Shown here piece by piece: positions 7,070 through 15,768 of a DNA stretch of 64,000 nt. The first letter of the stretch is position 1. Each line of letters starts with the position of its first letter. The position numbers were made by a program, and so were the translations under genes. Under the pieces are notes generated by a model. It saw only the letters and a list, made by a program, of their open reading frames with translations. It had not been told where the DNA came from and ran no database searches. The DNA comes from Bombella sp. ESL0385 (GTDB taxonomy: Bacteria > Pseudomonadota > Alphaproteobacteria > Acetobacterales > Acetobacteraceae), in the NCBI RefSeq assembly GCF_009725755.1, contig NZ_WNIJ01000003.1:1-64000 (forward strand), written 5' to 3'.

Positions 7070-9601
7070 GACGCCTTCTAAAATAGCCCGCAAGTAAGGC
7101 CCAGTGCGGCTAGCAGGGTCCTGCGCTACATCCTCTGGTGGACCAGCAGCAATAATCTGCCCGCCTTTCTCCCCACTGCCGGGGCCAATATCAATCACCC
7201 AATCACTCGCTGCCGCAACGCGCATATTATGCTCGGTCACGACCACGCTATGGCCTTGCTCCACAAGCGTTTGCAGCTGCCCTAAAAGCCGGTCTGTATC
7301 TGAGGGATGCAACCCTGTTGTGGGCTCATCCAAAATATACAGCATAGGGGCTGACCGCCGCTTTTGCAGCTCTGTCGCCAATTTGAGACGCTGCGCTTCC
7401 CCACCAGATAGTTCCGGCGCGGGCTGACCAAGGCGAAGATACCCTAACCCAGATTGCACCAATGTATCTAACCCACGGGCCAAGATCCCCTCGCCTGCAA
7501 AGAAGCTACAAGCCTCATCCACCGTCATTGCCAACACATCAGCGATGTTTTTATTCCGCAGCGTGATGGCGAGAACCTCATCCTTATACCGTGCCCCATG
7601 ACAAACCGGGCACGGGGCCTCCACACCGGGCATAAAAAGCAACCCGACCGAGACCGTCCCCAACCCCTCGCAATGCGGGCATCGCCCTTTTGCGACATTG
7701 AAGCTAAAGCTACTTTCATCCAACTTTGCCGCGCAGGCAGCATCGGTTGCAGCAAAAAGCTTGCGAATATGGTCGAAAATACCCGTATATGTCGCCAGAT
7801 TAGAGCGTGACGTCCGCCCAATGGGCTTTTGCGTTATCACAGCCAGACGCTTCACATGCTCCAACCCTGCGATAATCTGCCCTTCCGGCTGCGCCTCCAC
7901 AGCCTCACCCACTAGCGGTGCGGTCTCATCATCCTCTTGCCGCTCATCCGTTTCCTCAATCGCCTGACCTAGCGCGCGGCTGACCAAACTCACAAGGGCC
8001 TGACTCACCAAGCTCGACTTACCGGAGCCAGACACACCCGTCACGCTCACCAACACACCCAGCGGCAACTTTAACGAGAGATTCTGCATGTTCCGCCATG
8101 TAATGTTCTCTATCTGAAGCCACCGCTCTATAGGCCGCCTAGAGCCACATTCCAAAGGTGGTGGGGCAAATAGATAAGGCCGCGTACGAGAGGCCTCCAC
8201 CTGCCGTAAACCATCCGGCGGGCCGCTATAAAGCACCTGCCCCCCATGACGGCCCGCACCGGGGCCAATATCCACAAGCCAATCAGCATGACGCATCACC
8301 ACCGGGTCATGCTCCACAATAAGGAGGGAGTTCCCCGCCTTGGGCAAACAGCCTAACACATTCAAAAGCGATTCAATATCCGCAGGATGCAGCCCTGCGG
8401 CAGGCTCATCCAACACATAAGCCACACCGAACAAAGCGGAATGAACCTGCGTACCCAGCCGCAAGCGTTGATACTCACCGGGGGAGAGGCTATCCACAGC
8501 GCGGTCCGTTTGAAGGTACCCTAGTCCCAGCTCCAACAAAATCTCCAACCGCTTCATTAAAGCCGTGCCAATCTCCTCAATCACACGGCCTTGAGCATCA
8601 CTCAGTTGATTTTCTGCAAGCTGGTCCTTCAGCACATGATAAAGCTGCTCTAAAGGCAGGTGAGACAGGGCCGCAATATCTTGCCCCCCAAAGGTCACAG
8701 CAAGAGCTTCAGGCTTTAGACGCGCCCCATGACACACAGGGCAGCGCGTCGCCTGCATGAAGGATGCCGCACGGGCGCGCATTTTTGCACTTTTAGAGCC
8801 ATGGAAGCTCTGCATCACATAGCGGCGCGCACTCGCGAAAGTTCCCTGATAGGTTGCAGGCTCTCCCCGTTTGATAGCCGCTTGGCTCTCAGCATAATTC
8901 AACCCCCGATAGATAGGCTCGGTTGGGGTTTCATCTGTATAGAGTATCCACTCCCGGGTAGCTTTGGGCAAGTCTTGCCATGGTGTGTCGAGGTCTATCC
9001 CGCGCATCATAAGGATGTCCCGCAGATTCTGCCCCTGCCACGCACCGGGCCAAGCCGCTACGGCTTTTTCCCGCAGGGTTAAGGTCGGATCGGGCACCAT
9101 CTTTTCTTCCACAACATCATAGAGCCATCCCGTACCTTGGCAACGCGGGCACGCCCCCTGCGGGGTGTTAGCGGAGAAGTCGTCACTCTCCAGCATCGGC
9201 GCATCAGCGGGATAAGTACCCGCACGGGAATAGAGCATCCGCAATAGATTAGAGAGCGTTGTCACACTCCCCACAGAGGACCGGCTACTTGTCCCCGCCT
9301 GCTGCTGAAGCGCAATAACAGGCGGTAGCCCCTCGATATTACGGATTTTTGGCGGGGGTAGCTGATGGAACAAACGCCGCGCATAGGGGGCGACTGTCTC
9401 CAAATAACGCCGCTGTGCCTCGGCATACAACGTCCCAAATGCCAGAGAGGACTTCCCCGACCCAGACACGCCAGTAAACACCACTAGACAACCCCGTGGA
9501 ACCTCCAACGAGACATCCTTTAAATTATGCTCTTGCGCGCCTTCTATACGAATCATGTTTGTGAGGGCCTTTTGATGATGTGATAATGACGATCCTGCCA
9601 T
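7067..9601 (-). CDS. UvrA2-like excinuclease ATPase
   Basis: About 844 residues, a UvrA paralogue with two ABC ATPase halves. Seen: Walker A GVSGSGKSS near residues 45 and 520; four CxxC elements (CPRCQGTGW ~153, CPVCHGARLK ~288, CPHCEGLG ~640, CPVCHGARYK ~665); signatures LSPGEYQRLRLGTQ and LSGGEAQRLKLATEL; Walker B VLDEPAAGLHP and ILDEPTTGLHP. It is about 100 residues shorter than canonical UvrA, and the region after the first Walker A goes straight from LFHQLPPP to the Q-loop area, as in UvrA2 proteins that lack the UvrB-binding domain. It is therefore probably not the main repair UvrA; relatives are linked to drug or DNA-damage tolerance. GGAGG precedes the ATG at 9601; a start at 9556 (MIRIEGAQEHN) is also reasonable. 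Confidence 0.85.
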   Translation of the reverse strand: MAGSSLSHHQKALTNMIRIEGAQEHNLKDVSLEVPRGCLVVFTGVSGSGKSSLAFGTLYAEAQRRYLETVAPYARRLFHQLPPPKIRNIEGLPPVIALQQQAGTSSRSSVGSVTTLSNLLRMLYSRAGTYPADAPMLESDDFSANTPQGACPRCQGTGWLYDVVEEKMVPDPTLTLREKAVAAWPGAWQGQNLRDILMMRGIDLDTPWQDLPKATREWILYTDETPTEPIYRGLNYAESQAAIKRGEPATYQGTFASARRYVMQSFHGSKSAKMRARAASFMQATRCPVCHGARLKPEALAVTFGGQDIAALSHLPLEQLYHVLKDQLAENQLSDAQGRVIEEIGTALMKRLEILLELGLGYLQTDRAVDSLSPGEYQRLRLGTQVHSALFGVAYVLDEPAAGLHPADIESLLNVLGCLPKAGNSLLIVEHDPVVMRHADWLVDIGPGAGRHGGQVLYSGPPDGLRQVEASRTRPYLFAPPPLECGSRRPIERWLQIENITWRNMQNLSLKLPLGVLVSVTGVSGSGKSSLVSQALVSLVSRALGQAIEETDERQEDDETAPLVGEAVEAQPEGQIIAGLEHVKRLAVITQKPIGRTSRSNLATYTGIFDHIRKLFAATDAACAAKLDESSFSFNVAKGRCPHCEGLGTVSVGLLFMPGVEAPCPVCHGARYKDEVLAITLRNKNIADVLAMTVDEACSFFAGEGILARGLDTLVQSGLGYLRLGQPAPELSGGEAQRLKLATELQKRRSAPMLYILDEPTTGLHPSDTDRLLGQLQTLVEQGHSVVVTEHNMRVAAASDWVIDIGPGSGEKGGQIIAAGPPEDVAQDPASRTGPYLRAILEGV

Positions 9602-9758
9602 ATAGCCTCCCAACCCTGCGCGAACGAGGCGGGAAGACTAGCATATTCTATATCAACCTGATGCCTGTAAAATAGCACCTCTGACCTCAGGCAAATATCT
9701 TTCTATCGAACGAAATAAACTGATACAGTCAATTCTATTAAGGAGGAGGTTTTTTCAA

Positions 9759-11657
9759 ATGACTAAAAATTACGAATGGGCTGGCCCAAATGCAAATGTA
9801 GCCGAAGTCCTTAATAAATACTGCTACGGAAGCAGCAAACCTCCCTTCGCCTTAATGCTAGATGGCCCATGGGGTTGCGGTAAAACATGGCTCGTGAAAC
9901 GTCTTTTTGACAAAAAGAGGACGGACCGTGAATCGGATAGTGAGCTAAACATGATCTATGTATCCCTCTATGGGATGCAGAATGCCGAGGAAATAACACA
10001 AGCCATCTATGTCGCCATGCACCCCATACTTGGCGGCAAGATTGGAGAACTAGGAAAAACCGTTTTTAAAGGCTTGTTGAAAAGCACTTTAAAGATTGAT
10101 TTATACCATTTAGATAACAATAAAACTGACCTCTCAGTTATTCTAGGTATGTCTGGAGAGACAAAGAGCAAAGACAAAATATTCAAAAAGCGTATTCTAG
10201 TCTTCGATGATGTAGAACGAGCAAAAATGCCCGTATCCGACATATTAGCTCTCGTGCAGCCTTTGGTAGAATCACATGAAAACCGCGTTATTCTCGTTGC
10301 TAATGAAAAAGAAATTGCTATTGATGATAATGAAGAAAGAAAGCGTTATGAACGTACAAAGGAAAAGACCGTTTACCTTACATTACGGGTACAACCGGAT
10401 ATTAAAAGTGCTTGGAAAGATGTTATTGAATCTGAATTCAAAAAAGATCTCAAAAAATCTGAAGACAAAGATAATTTTGGAAAATTTCTATTAGAAAATG
10501 AAAATAATTTCATTGATTTTTTTGAAAAAACAAATGTAGAAAACATTAGAATTCTACAACTTTTCTTATCTTCTGGAAAATACTTATTTCCATCCTTTAA
10601 GGGAAAACAGGAGGATAATAACAATATAATTTTTGATATCCTCTGCCTATTATATGTACTTCTCATAGAAAAAAATATACATGGAAGAACATATGATGAT
10701 ATTGAAAAAATAGTTAGTCCCATTTCCAAAGAAGACGTAAATAATGATTCGTACTCAAAAACACGCGAAAGTAATTATTTCAACCTATTAAACGTATATA
10801 GAATGTTAAATGAATCTATATACTACCTTCTAGAAAAGGGAATCCTTAACAAGAAAGACTTTGAAGATAATCTTTCCTATTTTATTCACAATAGAACAAC
10901 CCCTATATGGAAAAGGATCTCAGCTTTTATTTATGAAAAACCCTCCGATACACATTATGATTCCCTAATTGGAAAATTTCGTTCATATCTCGAAAAAGAA
11001 ACTGCAGAAAACGATAAGGAACTGCTTCATGTTTGTGACGTTTATTTTATGCTAAAAAACATGAAGATAAACAGTTTTAATGATATAGACTCTGCTACTC
11101 TCTTAGAAAAATACACTAAAAGATATTGCGACTCGCTTTTATCAAAAGAAATCGCTTCTCTTACCCAAATTGACATCTGGAATGTAAAAGATTATTCTCC
11201 TTGGGAATTTCATAAAGAAAATATCAGCAAGATCAAAAAAATAAATGACATCTTGTCCTGTAAAAAGAAGAAATACCTTCTTAAAAAAATTAAGGACTAT
11301 TGTGAGGAAAAAATAAAAAACAATCAACCTTTTGAAATTACGAACCTTCTCTTACAAAGATATTTCCTCACAAACGATAATCCCTTCCTTCATAATATCG
11401 ATCCTGACAAATTTCTGGAATGCATAGATCAACTACCAACAGGCCCAGAACAGAATAAAATCTTCCGAGAACTCTACTTCCGCTTCCAAGAAGCTAAAAA
11501 CAAAGAATGGCAAAACGAAAAAGAATGGTTTGAAACAATCATCCAAAAACTTCGGGAAAAAGCAGATGACGCTACTACTCATCCTTTTATAAAACGCTTA
11601 ACAGAACTGCACCTCAAAACACTGGAAGAAGGTCCACAAAAATCCCTGACCAACTAA
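9759..11657 (+). CDS. KAP-type P-loop NTPase, AT-rich and probably horizontally acquired
   Basis: 632-residue protein. The N-terminal NTPase has Walker A GPWGCGKTW (G36 to W44), Walker B RILVFDDVERA (D150, D151, E153) and a sensor-like VILVANEKEI at ~177-186, the pattern of the KAP family (which includes the F-plasmid exclusion protein PifA). The remaining ~420 residues are Lys/Asn/Ile-rich, mainly helical, and not recognised; no membrane segments are evident, unlike many KAP proteins. Base composition is strikingly AT-rich compared with all neighbours. A strong AAGGAGGAGG site precedes the ATG. It is a single gene between the uvrA-like gene and tRNA-Tyr, a typical acquisition site. An antiphage or plasmid-exclusion role is inference from family and context only. 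Confidence 0.8.
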   Translation: MTKNYEWAGPNANVAEVLNKYCYGSSKPPFALMLDGPWGCGKTWLVKRLFDKKRTDRESDSELNMIYVSLYGMQNAEEITQAIYVAMHPILGGKIGELGKTVFKGLLKSTLKIDLYHLDNNKTDLSVILGMSGETKSKDKIFKKRILVFDDVERAKMPVSDILALVQPLVESHENRVILVANEKEIAIDDNEERKRYERTKEKTVYLTLRVQPDIKSAWKDVIESEFKKDLKKSEDKDNFGKFLLENENNFIDFFEKTNVENIRILQLFLSSGKYLFPSFKGKQEDNNNIIFDILCLLYVLLIEKNIHGRTYDDIEKIVSPISKEDVNNDSYSKTRESNYFNLLNVYRMLNESIYYLLEKGILNKKDFEDNLSYFIHNRTTPIWKRISAFIYEKPSDTHYDSLIGKFRSYLEKETAENDKELLHVCDVYFMLKNMKINSFNDIDSATLLEKYTKRYCDSLLSKEIASLTQIDIWNVKDYSPWEFHKENISKIKKINDILSCKKKKYLLKKIKDYCEEKIKNNQPFEITNLLLQRYFLTNDNPFLHNIDPDKFLECIDQLPTGPEQNKIFRELYFRFQEAKNKEWQNEKEWFETIIQKLREKADDATTHPFIKRLTELHLKTLEEGPQKSLTN

Positions 11658-11686
11658 AAACTACATAATTTTCCAAGAAAAACACC

Positions 11687-11772
11687 TGGTGGAGGGGGTT
11701 GGATTCGAACCAACGTAGGCGTACGCCAGCGGATTTACAGTCCGCCCCCTTTAGCCACTCGGGCACCCCTCC
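11687..11772 (-). tRNA. tRNA-Tyr (GTA)
   Basis: 86 nt including encoded CCA. The acceptor stem GGAGGGG pairs with CCCCTCC, the anticodon loop reads CTGTAAA (anticodon GTA), the T-arm contains GGTTCGAATCC, and there is the long variable arm of a class II tRNA. The 3' end faces the KAP NTPase gene, 29 nt away. Confidence 0.97.
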
Positions 11773-11847
11773 GTACTCAGGTTGGCCGTGTGATAATACG
11801 CATTTGGGGCTATGTCAATGCGTGGTTAAAGGATTATATAGGCAATT

Positions 11848-12651
11848 ATGGCTAAAAAATCATCCTCCCGCCGTGTGGCTTTGCCAGAGGCGCAAAATCT
11901 CTCCCGCAATCGCTCCCGCCGCAGCACGACCAAGCACGGGGCTCCCGCTACTGGCAAGGGTTATTGGCTCTATGGTCAACATGCTGTGGAGGCCGCGCTC
12001 CTCAACCCTGCGCGCGTTATTTACGCCCTGCTTGCCACCAAAGAGGCCGAGGCTGCCCTTCCCCAAACAGCGCATCAACCGCGCATCGTCAGCCGGGAGG
12101 AGCTAGATGCCCTCTGCGGTAAAGAGGCCGTGCATCAAGGGGTGTGCCTCAATGTCGAGCCGTTGGAAAACCCGGCTCTCGTGGATGTGATCGACCGCCC
12201 CGGCCCTATTCTTGTATTGGACCAAGTAACAGACCCGCGCAATATCGGGGCCATTCTACGCTCTGCCGCCGCTTTTGGGGCCGCTGCTCTCATCGTGCAA
12301 GACCGTCACACACCTGATGAAACCGGGACTATGGCCAAAGCGGCCTCTGGCGGATTGGATATTGTGCCCATCATTCGGGAAACGAATATCTCCCGCACGC
12401 TGCAAAGCTTACAAAAAGCGGGCTTCTGGGTCGTGGGGTTAGATGCTGGTGGGACGCGCTTAGACCGCACCCAGCTTGGTCAACGCCGTGTGGCTCTCGT
12501 TCTAGGGGCCGAGGGGGCAGGGCTACGCCGCCTAACACGAGAGACGTGTGATGAGATTGCCTCCATTTACATGTCTGGCCCGATGGAGAGCCTAAATGTC
12601 TCCAACGCTTCTGCGGTGGCCCTATACGAGCTGACCCGCCCCCTCAGCTAA
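11848..12651 (+). CDS. rlmB: 23S rRNA (guanosine-2'-O-)-methyltransferase RlmB (SpoU family)
   Basis: 267 residues. A basic Ser/Arg-rich N-terminus leads into the L30e-like substrate-binding domain (LYGQHAVEAALLNP), then the SpoU knot domain with motif 1 LDQVTDPRNIGAILRSA, motif 2 LVLGAEGAGLRRL and motif 3 MSGPMESLNVSNASAVALYE. RlmB methylates G2251 in the peptidyl-transferase P loop. The order and spacing of the motifs fit RlmB rather than TrmH. It is a single-gene unit next to tRNA-Tyr, ending at a hairpin shared with the convergent gene. Confidence 0.9.
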   Translation: MAKKSSSRRVALPEAQNLSRNRSRRSTTKHGAPATGKGYWLYGQHAVEAALLNPARVIYALLATKEAEAALPQTAHQPRIVSREELDALCGKEAVHQGVCLNVEPLENPALVDVIDRPGPILVLDQVTDPRNIGAILRSAAAFGAAALIVQDRHTPDETGTMAKAASGGLDIVPIIRETNISRTLQSLQKAGFWVVGLDAGGTRLDRTQLGQRRVALVLGAEGAGLRRLTRETCDEIASIYMSGPMESLNVSNASAVALYELTRPLS

Positions 12652-12667
12652 CAGCTGCCATATAAAA

Positions 12668-12700
12668 TGGGGTGGTGCCAGAAAACCCAGCACCACCCCA
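12668..12700 (-). terminator. terminator hairpin between rlmB and the Old Yellow Enzyme gene
   Basis: TGGGGTGGTGC (12668-12678) pairs perfectly with GCACCACCCCA (12690-12700). On the minus strand the stem is followed by TTTTATA, so it best serves the Old Yellow Enzyme gene; it may also slow transcription from rlmB. Confidence 0.75.
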
Positions 12701-12723
12701 TCATTATGCTTTATGGCCTGCTT

Positions 12724-13803
12724 TTACTTAGCAAACGGATAATCCGTATAGCCTTTCGCCCCAATCGGGCCGTACCATGTGGCCATATCATCTTGTTGAA
12801 GCGGTAAATCCTCCTTCAAGCGGCGCACGAGGTCCGGGTTAGCAATATAGGCGCGCCCAAAGCTGATAGCATCTGCCTTGCCTTCTGCCACGGCCTTCAG
12901 AGCTTCATCACGCGTATATTCCTGATTCAGCACCAGCGGACGGGTGAACACCTTGCGGATTTCTGGCGATAATTTAGGCTGCTCTGTAGCCCCGCCAAAG
13001 GTGCTGGAAGGATTAGCTTCACGCAGCTCCAGCCATGCCACACCGAGGTCATTCAACATCTTCGCTGCCGGGATAAAGACAGTTTCCGGCTTGCTATCTA
13101 TCGTGCCCTGCACCTCGCCATTCGGGGAGAGACGAACACCGACATGCTCGGCCCCAACTTCCTTAATGACAGCTTCCGTCACCTCACGCAGCAGACGCAG
13201 ACGATTCTCAACAGACCCACCATAAGCATCCGTCCGATGGTTCGTGCTATCACGCAAGAACTCATCAAGCAGATAACCATTGGCAGAGTGAATCTGCACA
13301 CCATCGAACCCGGCTTTCATCGCATTACGCGCAGCCTTGATGTAATCCTCAATGATGCCCGGAATCTCATCCAGACGTAGCGCACGGGCCTCCTCATAAG
13401 GGGCCTTGCCCTCATATGTATGGATGTGCCCCGGTGCTGTGGAAGGAGACGGTGCCACCGGCTGCTCCCCCGTTATGGAGGAATGGGCCATCCGCCCCAT
13501 ATGCCAAAGCTGGCAGACAATCTTACCGCCCTTCTCATGCACGGCATCGGTAACGGCCTTCCAGCCCTTTACCTGCGCGTCATTCCAAATGCCTGTAGCA
13601 TAGGCCCAGCCAAGCCCTTGGCGAGAAATCCCCACGGCCTCGGAGATAATCAGCCCGGCAGTCGCCCGCTGTGCGTAATATTCCGCCATGATAGGTGTCG
13701 GCACAGCATCTTTGCCCGCCCGTGCCCGGGTAAGCGGTGCCATAACAACACGATTAGCCGCCTTAATAGCCCCAAAAGAGATAGGCTCAAACAACGTTGC
13801 CAT
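12724..13803 (-). CDS. Old Yellow Enzyme family alkene reductase (NemA-like)
   Basis: 359-residue FMN enzyme that reduces activated C=C bonds (enones, maleimides) and nitro compounds with NADPH. Conserved parts: MAPLTRARA, CQLWHMGRMAH, the catalytic HSANGYLLDEFLRDSTN (His and Asn binding the substrate carbonyl), TDAYGGSVENR and SFGRAYIANPDLV. The ATG at 13803 is preceded by AAGGAGG at good spacing. It diverges from an ArsR-type regulator, the same arrangement as E. coli nemR-nemA in logic though with another regulator family. It probably detoxifies electrophiles. Confidence 0.93.
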   Translation of the reverse strand: MATLFEPISFGAIKAANRVVMAPLTRARAGKDAVPTPIMAEYYAQRATAGLIISEAVGISRQGLGWAYATGIWNDAQVKGWKAVTDAVHEKGGKIVCQLWHMGRMAHSSITGEQPVAPSPSTAPGHIHTYEGKAPYEEARALRLDEIPGIIEDYIKAARNAMKAGFDGVQIHSANGYLLDEFLRDSTNHRTDAYGGSVENRLRLLREVTEAVIKEVGAEHVGVRLSPNGEVQGTIDSKPETVFIPAAKMLNDLGVAWLELREANPSSTFGGATEQPKLSPEIRKVFTRPLVLNQEYTRDEALKAVAEGKADAISFGRAYIANPDLVRRLKEDLPLQQDDMATWYGPIGAKGYTDYPFAK

Positions 13804-13895
13804 AACGTCCTCCTTTAACAAACATGAAGAGAAACGTCCCTTCTGCCGTTGAGGCTAACACAGGCTTATTGTTCCATCAATATAGAACTACAATC

Positions 13896-13925
13896 TTGAC
13901 AAAACACCCTCCGACTCCCGATACA
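13896..13925 (+). promoter_or_regulatory. possible promoter of the ArsR-type gene
   Basis: TTGACA (13896-13901) and GATACA (13920-13925) with an 18-nt spacer lie just before the ATG at 13933. The -35 is perfect and the -10 is weak. If used, the transcript would be leaderless or nearly so. The shared 129-nt gap with the divergent reductase gene is where an autoregulatory operator would be expected. Confidence 0.4.
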
Positions 13926-13932
13926 GAGAGGC

Positions 13933-14262
13933 ATGGCCACGTTATATCATCACCCTGCCCCAGAGGAGGTTGCCCTCCTCCCGCTCCTCCGCGCTATAGC
14001 GGACCCGGTGCGTCTGGGCATTATCTATCATTTATACAATTTGGGGGAAGCAAACTGCACAACCCTCCTCCGCGGGCGTCCTAAATCCAGCATGTCGCAT
14101 CATTTTCAAGTGTTGCGCGAGGTAGGAATTTTGCACACGCGGGTAGAAGGGGTCCAACATCGCAACACATTACGCCTTACGATGTTGGAGGAACGCTTCC
14201 CCGGCTTGATGAGCAGTATTTTACGCGCTTATCCCGCTTATGAGGAAGAGACCCTAGGGTGA
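13933..14262 (+). CDS. ArsR-family winged-helix repressor
   Basis: 109 residues with the ArsR/SmtB fold: RAIADPVRLGIIYHLYNLG, a recognition-helix stretch KSSMSHHFQVLREVGIL, and the wing TRVEGVQHRNTLRL. The metal-binding ELCVCD motif is absent (the equivalent region reads GEANCTTLLRG), with one Cys (NCTTLL) that could be a redox or electrophile sensor. It is transcribed away from the Old Yellow Enzyme gene and probably controls it. Its last 9 bases overlap the end of the convergent membrane-protein gene. Confidence 0.85.
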   Translation: MATLYHHPAPEEVALLPLLRAIADPVRLGIIYHLYNLGEANCTTLLRGRPKSSMSHHFQVLREVGILHTRVEGVQHRNTLRLTMLEERFPGLMSSILRAYPAYEEETLG

Positions 14263-14664
14263 CGTAGGATGTGTCATTGTTAATTCTGCAATAATGCGTG
14301 CCTGCTCCGGGCTCCATAACACGATGCGCATATTGCCTTGCTCATCCTTTAACATCACGGCCAAGGCCCCATCAGGGCGAGCGGACATCATCGTCACCTG
14401 CTCGCCTACACGGCGCGGTAGGCTTAATAAAGCAGGACCAGAAAGGGATGAAGAAAGAGCTGGAGCCTCCTGCCTCACCACAGGGGTAGGGACATGATGA
14501 ACAATGCGGTAAATAATAATCCCCACCAAGGCGGCCGCCCCTACAATAATCATCACCCCCATGATAATCACCGCCGCCACTAACGCACGCGGCGGGCGCG
14601 GCGGGACACTCTCGCTGTTTGTTGTGGATTCGGCTAGGGTAGGCGGCATGTCTGATGTTTCCAT
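14254..14664 (-). CDS. small membrane protein beside rluD (DUF6476-like)
   Basis: About 136 residues: a Pro/Ser-rich cytoplasmic N-terminus, one membrane segment (LVAAVIIMGVMIIVGAAALV), then a periplasmic part with two beta-hairpin-like stretches (VTMMSARPDGALAVML and MRIVLWSPEQARII). Small proteins of this shape next to rluD in alphaproteobacteria are annotated DUF6476; function unknown. The start is uncertain: ATGs at 14694, 14664 and 14649 are all in frame. The first two would overlap the divergent rluD start, the last would abut it. Confidence 0.65.
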   Translation of the reverse strand: METSDMPPTLAESTTNSESVPPRPPRALVAAVIIMGVMIIVGAAALVGIIIYRIVHHVPTPVVRQEAPALSSSLSGPALLSLPRRVGEQVTMMSARPDGALAVMLKDEQGNMRIVLWSPEQARIIAELTMTHPTSP

Positions 14665-15646
14665 TCCCGATTCTCTCTCTGCTGATGCAGCCATGCTTTA
14701 CGCCTTCACGATTCAGCAAGGCCAAGCAGGACAACGAGCCGACCGTATGTTGGCCGATGCCATTGGGACATTATCCCGCTCTCGCGTTAAAACCTTAATT
14801 GAGACAGGCTACCTTACCTGCAACGGCTCCCCACGGCGAGACCCTTCCTTCACCTTACGAGAAGGAATGACGCTAGAACTCCACCTCCCCCCGCCAGAGC
14901 CTGCCCGCCCACAAGCTGAGAGCATCCCCTTGGATATTCTTTTTGAGGATAGGGACCTCATCGTCTTGGACAAACCCGCCGGGTTGGTGGTCCATCCCGC
15001 CCCCGGGAATGAAACGGGGACCCTTGTAAATGCCCTCCTCGGCCATTGCGGGCCTGATTTTGAGGGCATTGGAGGAGAGAAACGACCCGGAATCGTGCAC
15101 CGTTTAGACAAAGATACATCTGGCGTGATGGTCGTTGCGAAAACCCCCCTCGCTCATGAAGCGCTCTCCGAAGCCTTTGCTACCCGCACGATGGAGCGCG
15201 CCTATCTTGCGCTCGCATGGGGGATTCTCCCACCTGCTGGTGAGTTTGAAGGGGCTATCGGCCGCGATAAACGGGACCGCAAACGCATGGCCGTTGTTAT
15301 CCAAGGGGGAAAGCAGGCCTTAACGCGTTATAAAACAAAAGAAACATTTCATAACGCCGTCTCCCTTGTGGAGTGCCGCTTAGCAACGGGGCGTACGCAT
15401 CAAATCCGTGTGCATCTCTCTCATAATGGGCATCCTTTATTAGGCGACCCTGTTTATCTTCGTCGCATCCCCGCTGCGGCGCGCAAACTCCCCGTGACAC
15501 TGCGCGATGAAGCGTTGGACTTCCCCCGCCAAGCCCTCCATGCCGCAACACTCGGTTTTACACATCCCCGCACACGGGAAATGCTGCATTTTACCGCCCC
15601 TTTGCCGGAGGATTTTCAGGCATTAATGGGGAGCCTTAAAGCATAA
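14648..15646 (+). CDS. rluD: RluA-family 23S rRNA pseudouridine synthase (RluD-like)
   Basis: 332 residues. The N-terminal S4 RNA-binding domain (RADRMLADAIGTLSRSRVKT) is followed by the synthase domain with LDKPAGLVVHPAPG, the catalytic motif HRLDKDTSGVMVVAK (Asp near residue 154), and GRTHQIRVHLSHNGHPLLGD. RluD modifies U1911, U1915 and U1917 of helix 69. Start ATG 14648 with AGGCGG upstream; a longer reading from 14561 only runs back through the divergent gene. It lies upstream of rpoH in the same direction, the common alphaproteobacterial order. Confidence 0.9.
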   Translation: MSDVSIPDSLSADAAMLYAFTIQQGQAGQRADRMLADAIGTLSRSRVKTLIETGYLTCNGSPRRDPSFTLREGMTLELHLPPPEPARPQAESIPLDILFEDRDLIVLDKPAGLVVHPAPGNETGTLVNALLGHCGPDFEGIGGEKRPGIVHRLDKDTSGVMVVAKTPLAHEALSEAFATRTMERAYLALAWGILPPAGEFEGAIGRDKRDRKRMAVVIQGGKQALTRYKTKETFHNAVSLVECRLATGRTHQIRVHLSHNGHPLLGDPVYLRRIPAAARKLPVTLRDEALDFPRQALHAATLGFTHPRTREMLHFTAPLPEDFQALMGSLKA

Positions 15647-15723
15647 TTCATCAATATAACTTTTTCTTAAGTTTAACATTTCGATGAAAACGATTAAAAG
15701 AATAGAACCTGTAGGAGTCCTAA

Positions 15724-15768
15724 ATGCAGCGCATGCCTCCACTGCCTTATTTAGGGGTGGAGATATGA
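15724..15768 (+). CDS. putative 14-codon leader ORF upstream of rpoH
   Basis: ATG at 15724 reads MQRMPPLPYLGVEI and stops at 15766-15768. AGGAG lies six bases before the ATG, a strong ribosome binding site for so small a frame. The TGA stop overlaps the start of the next mini-ORF in an ATGA arrangement. No homology can be claimed; the support is the binding site and the coupling. Confidence 0.35.
   Translation: MQRMPPLPYLGVEI

Noticed and set aside
9620-11780. Possible att direct repeats bounding the KAP gene at tRNA-Tyr
   Set aside because: I looked for a copy of the tRNA 3' end (GGTTCGAATCC region) upstream of the gene and saw none; only an ordinary GGAGGAGG ribosome binding site resembles the tRNA end.
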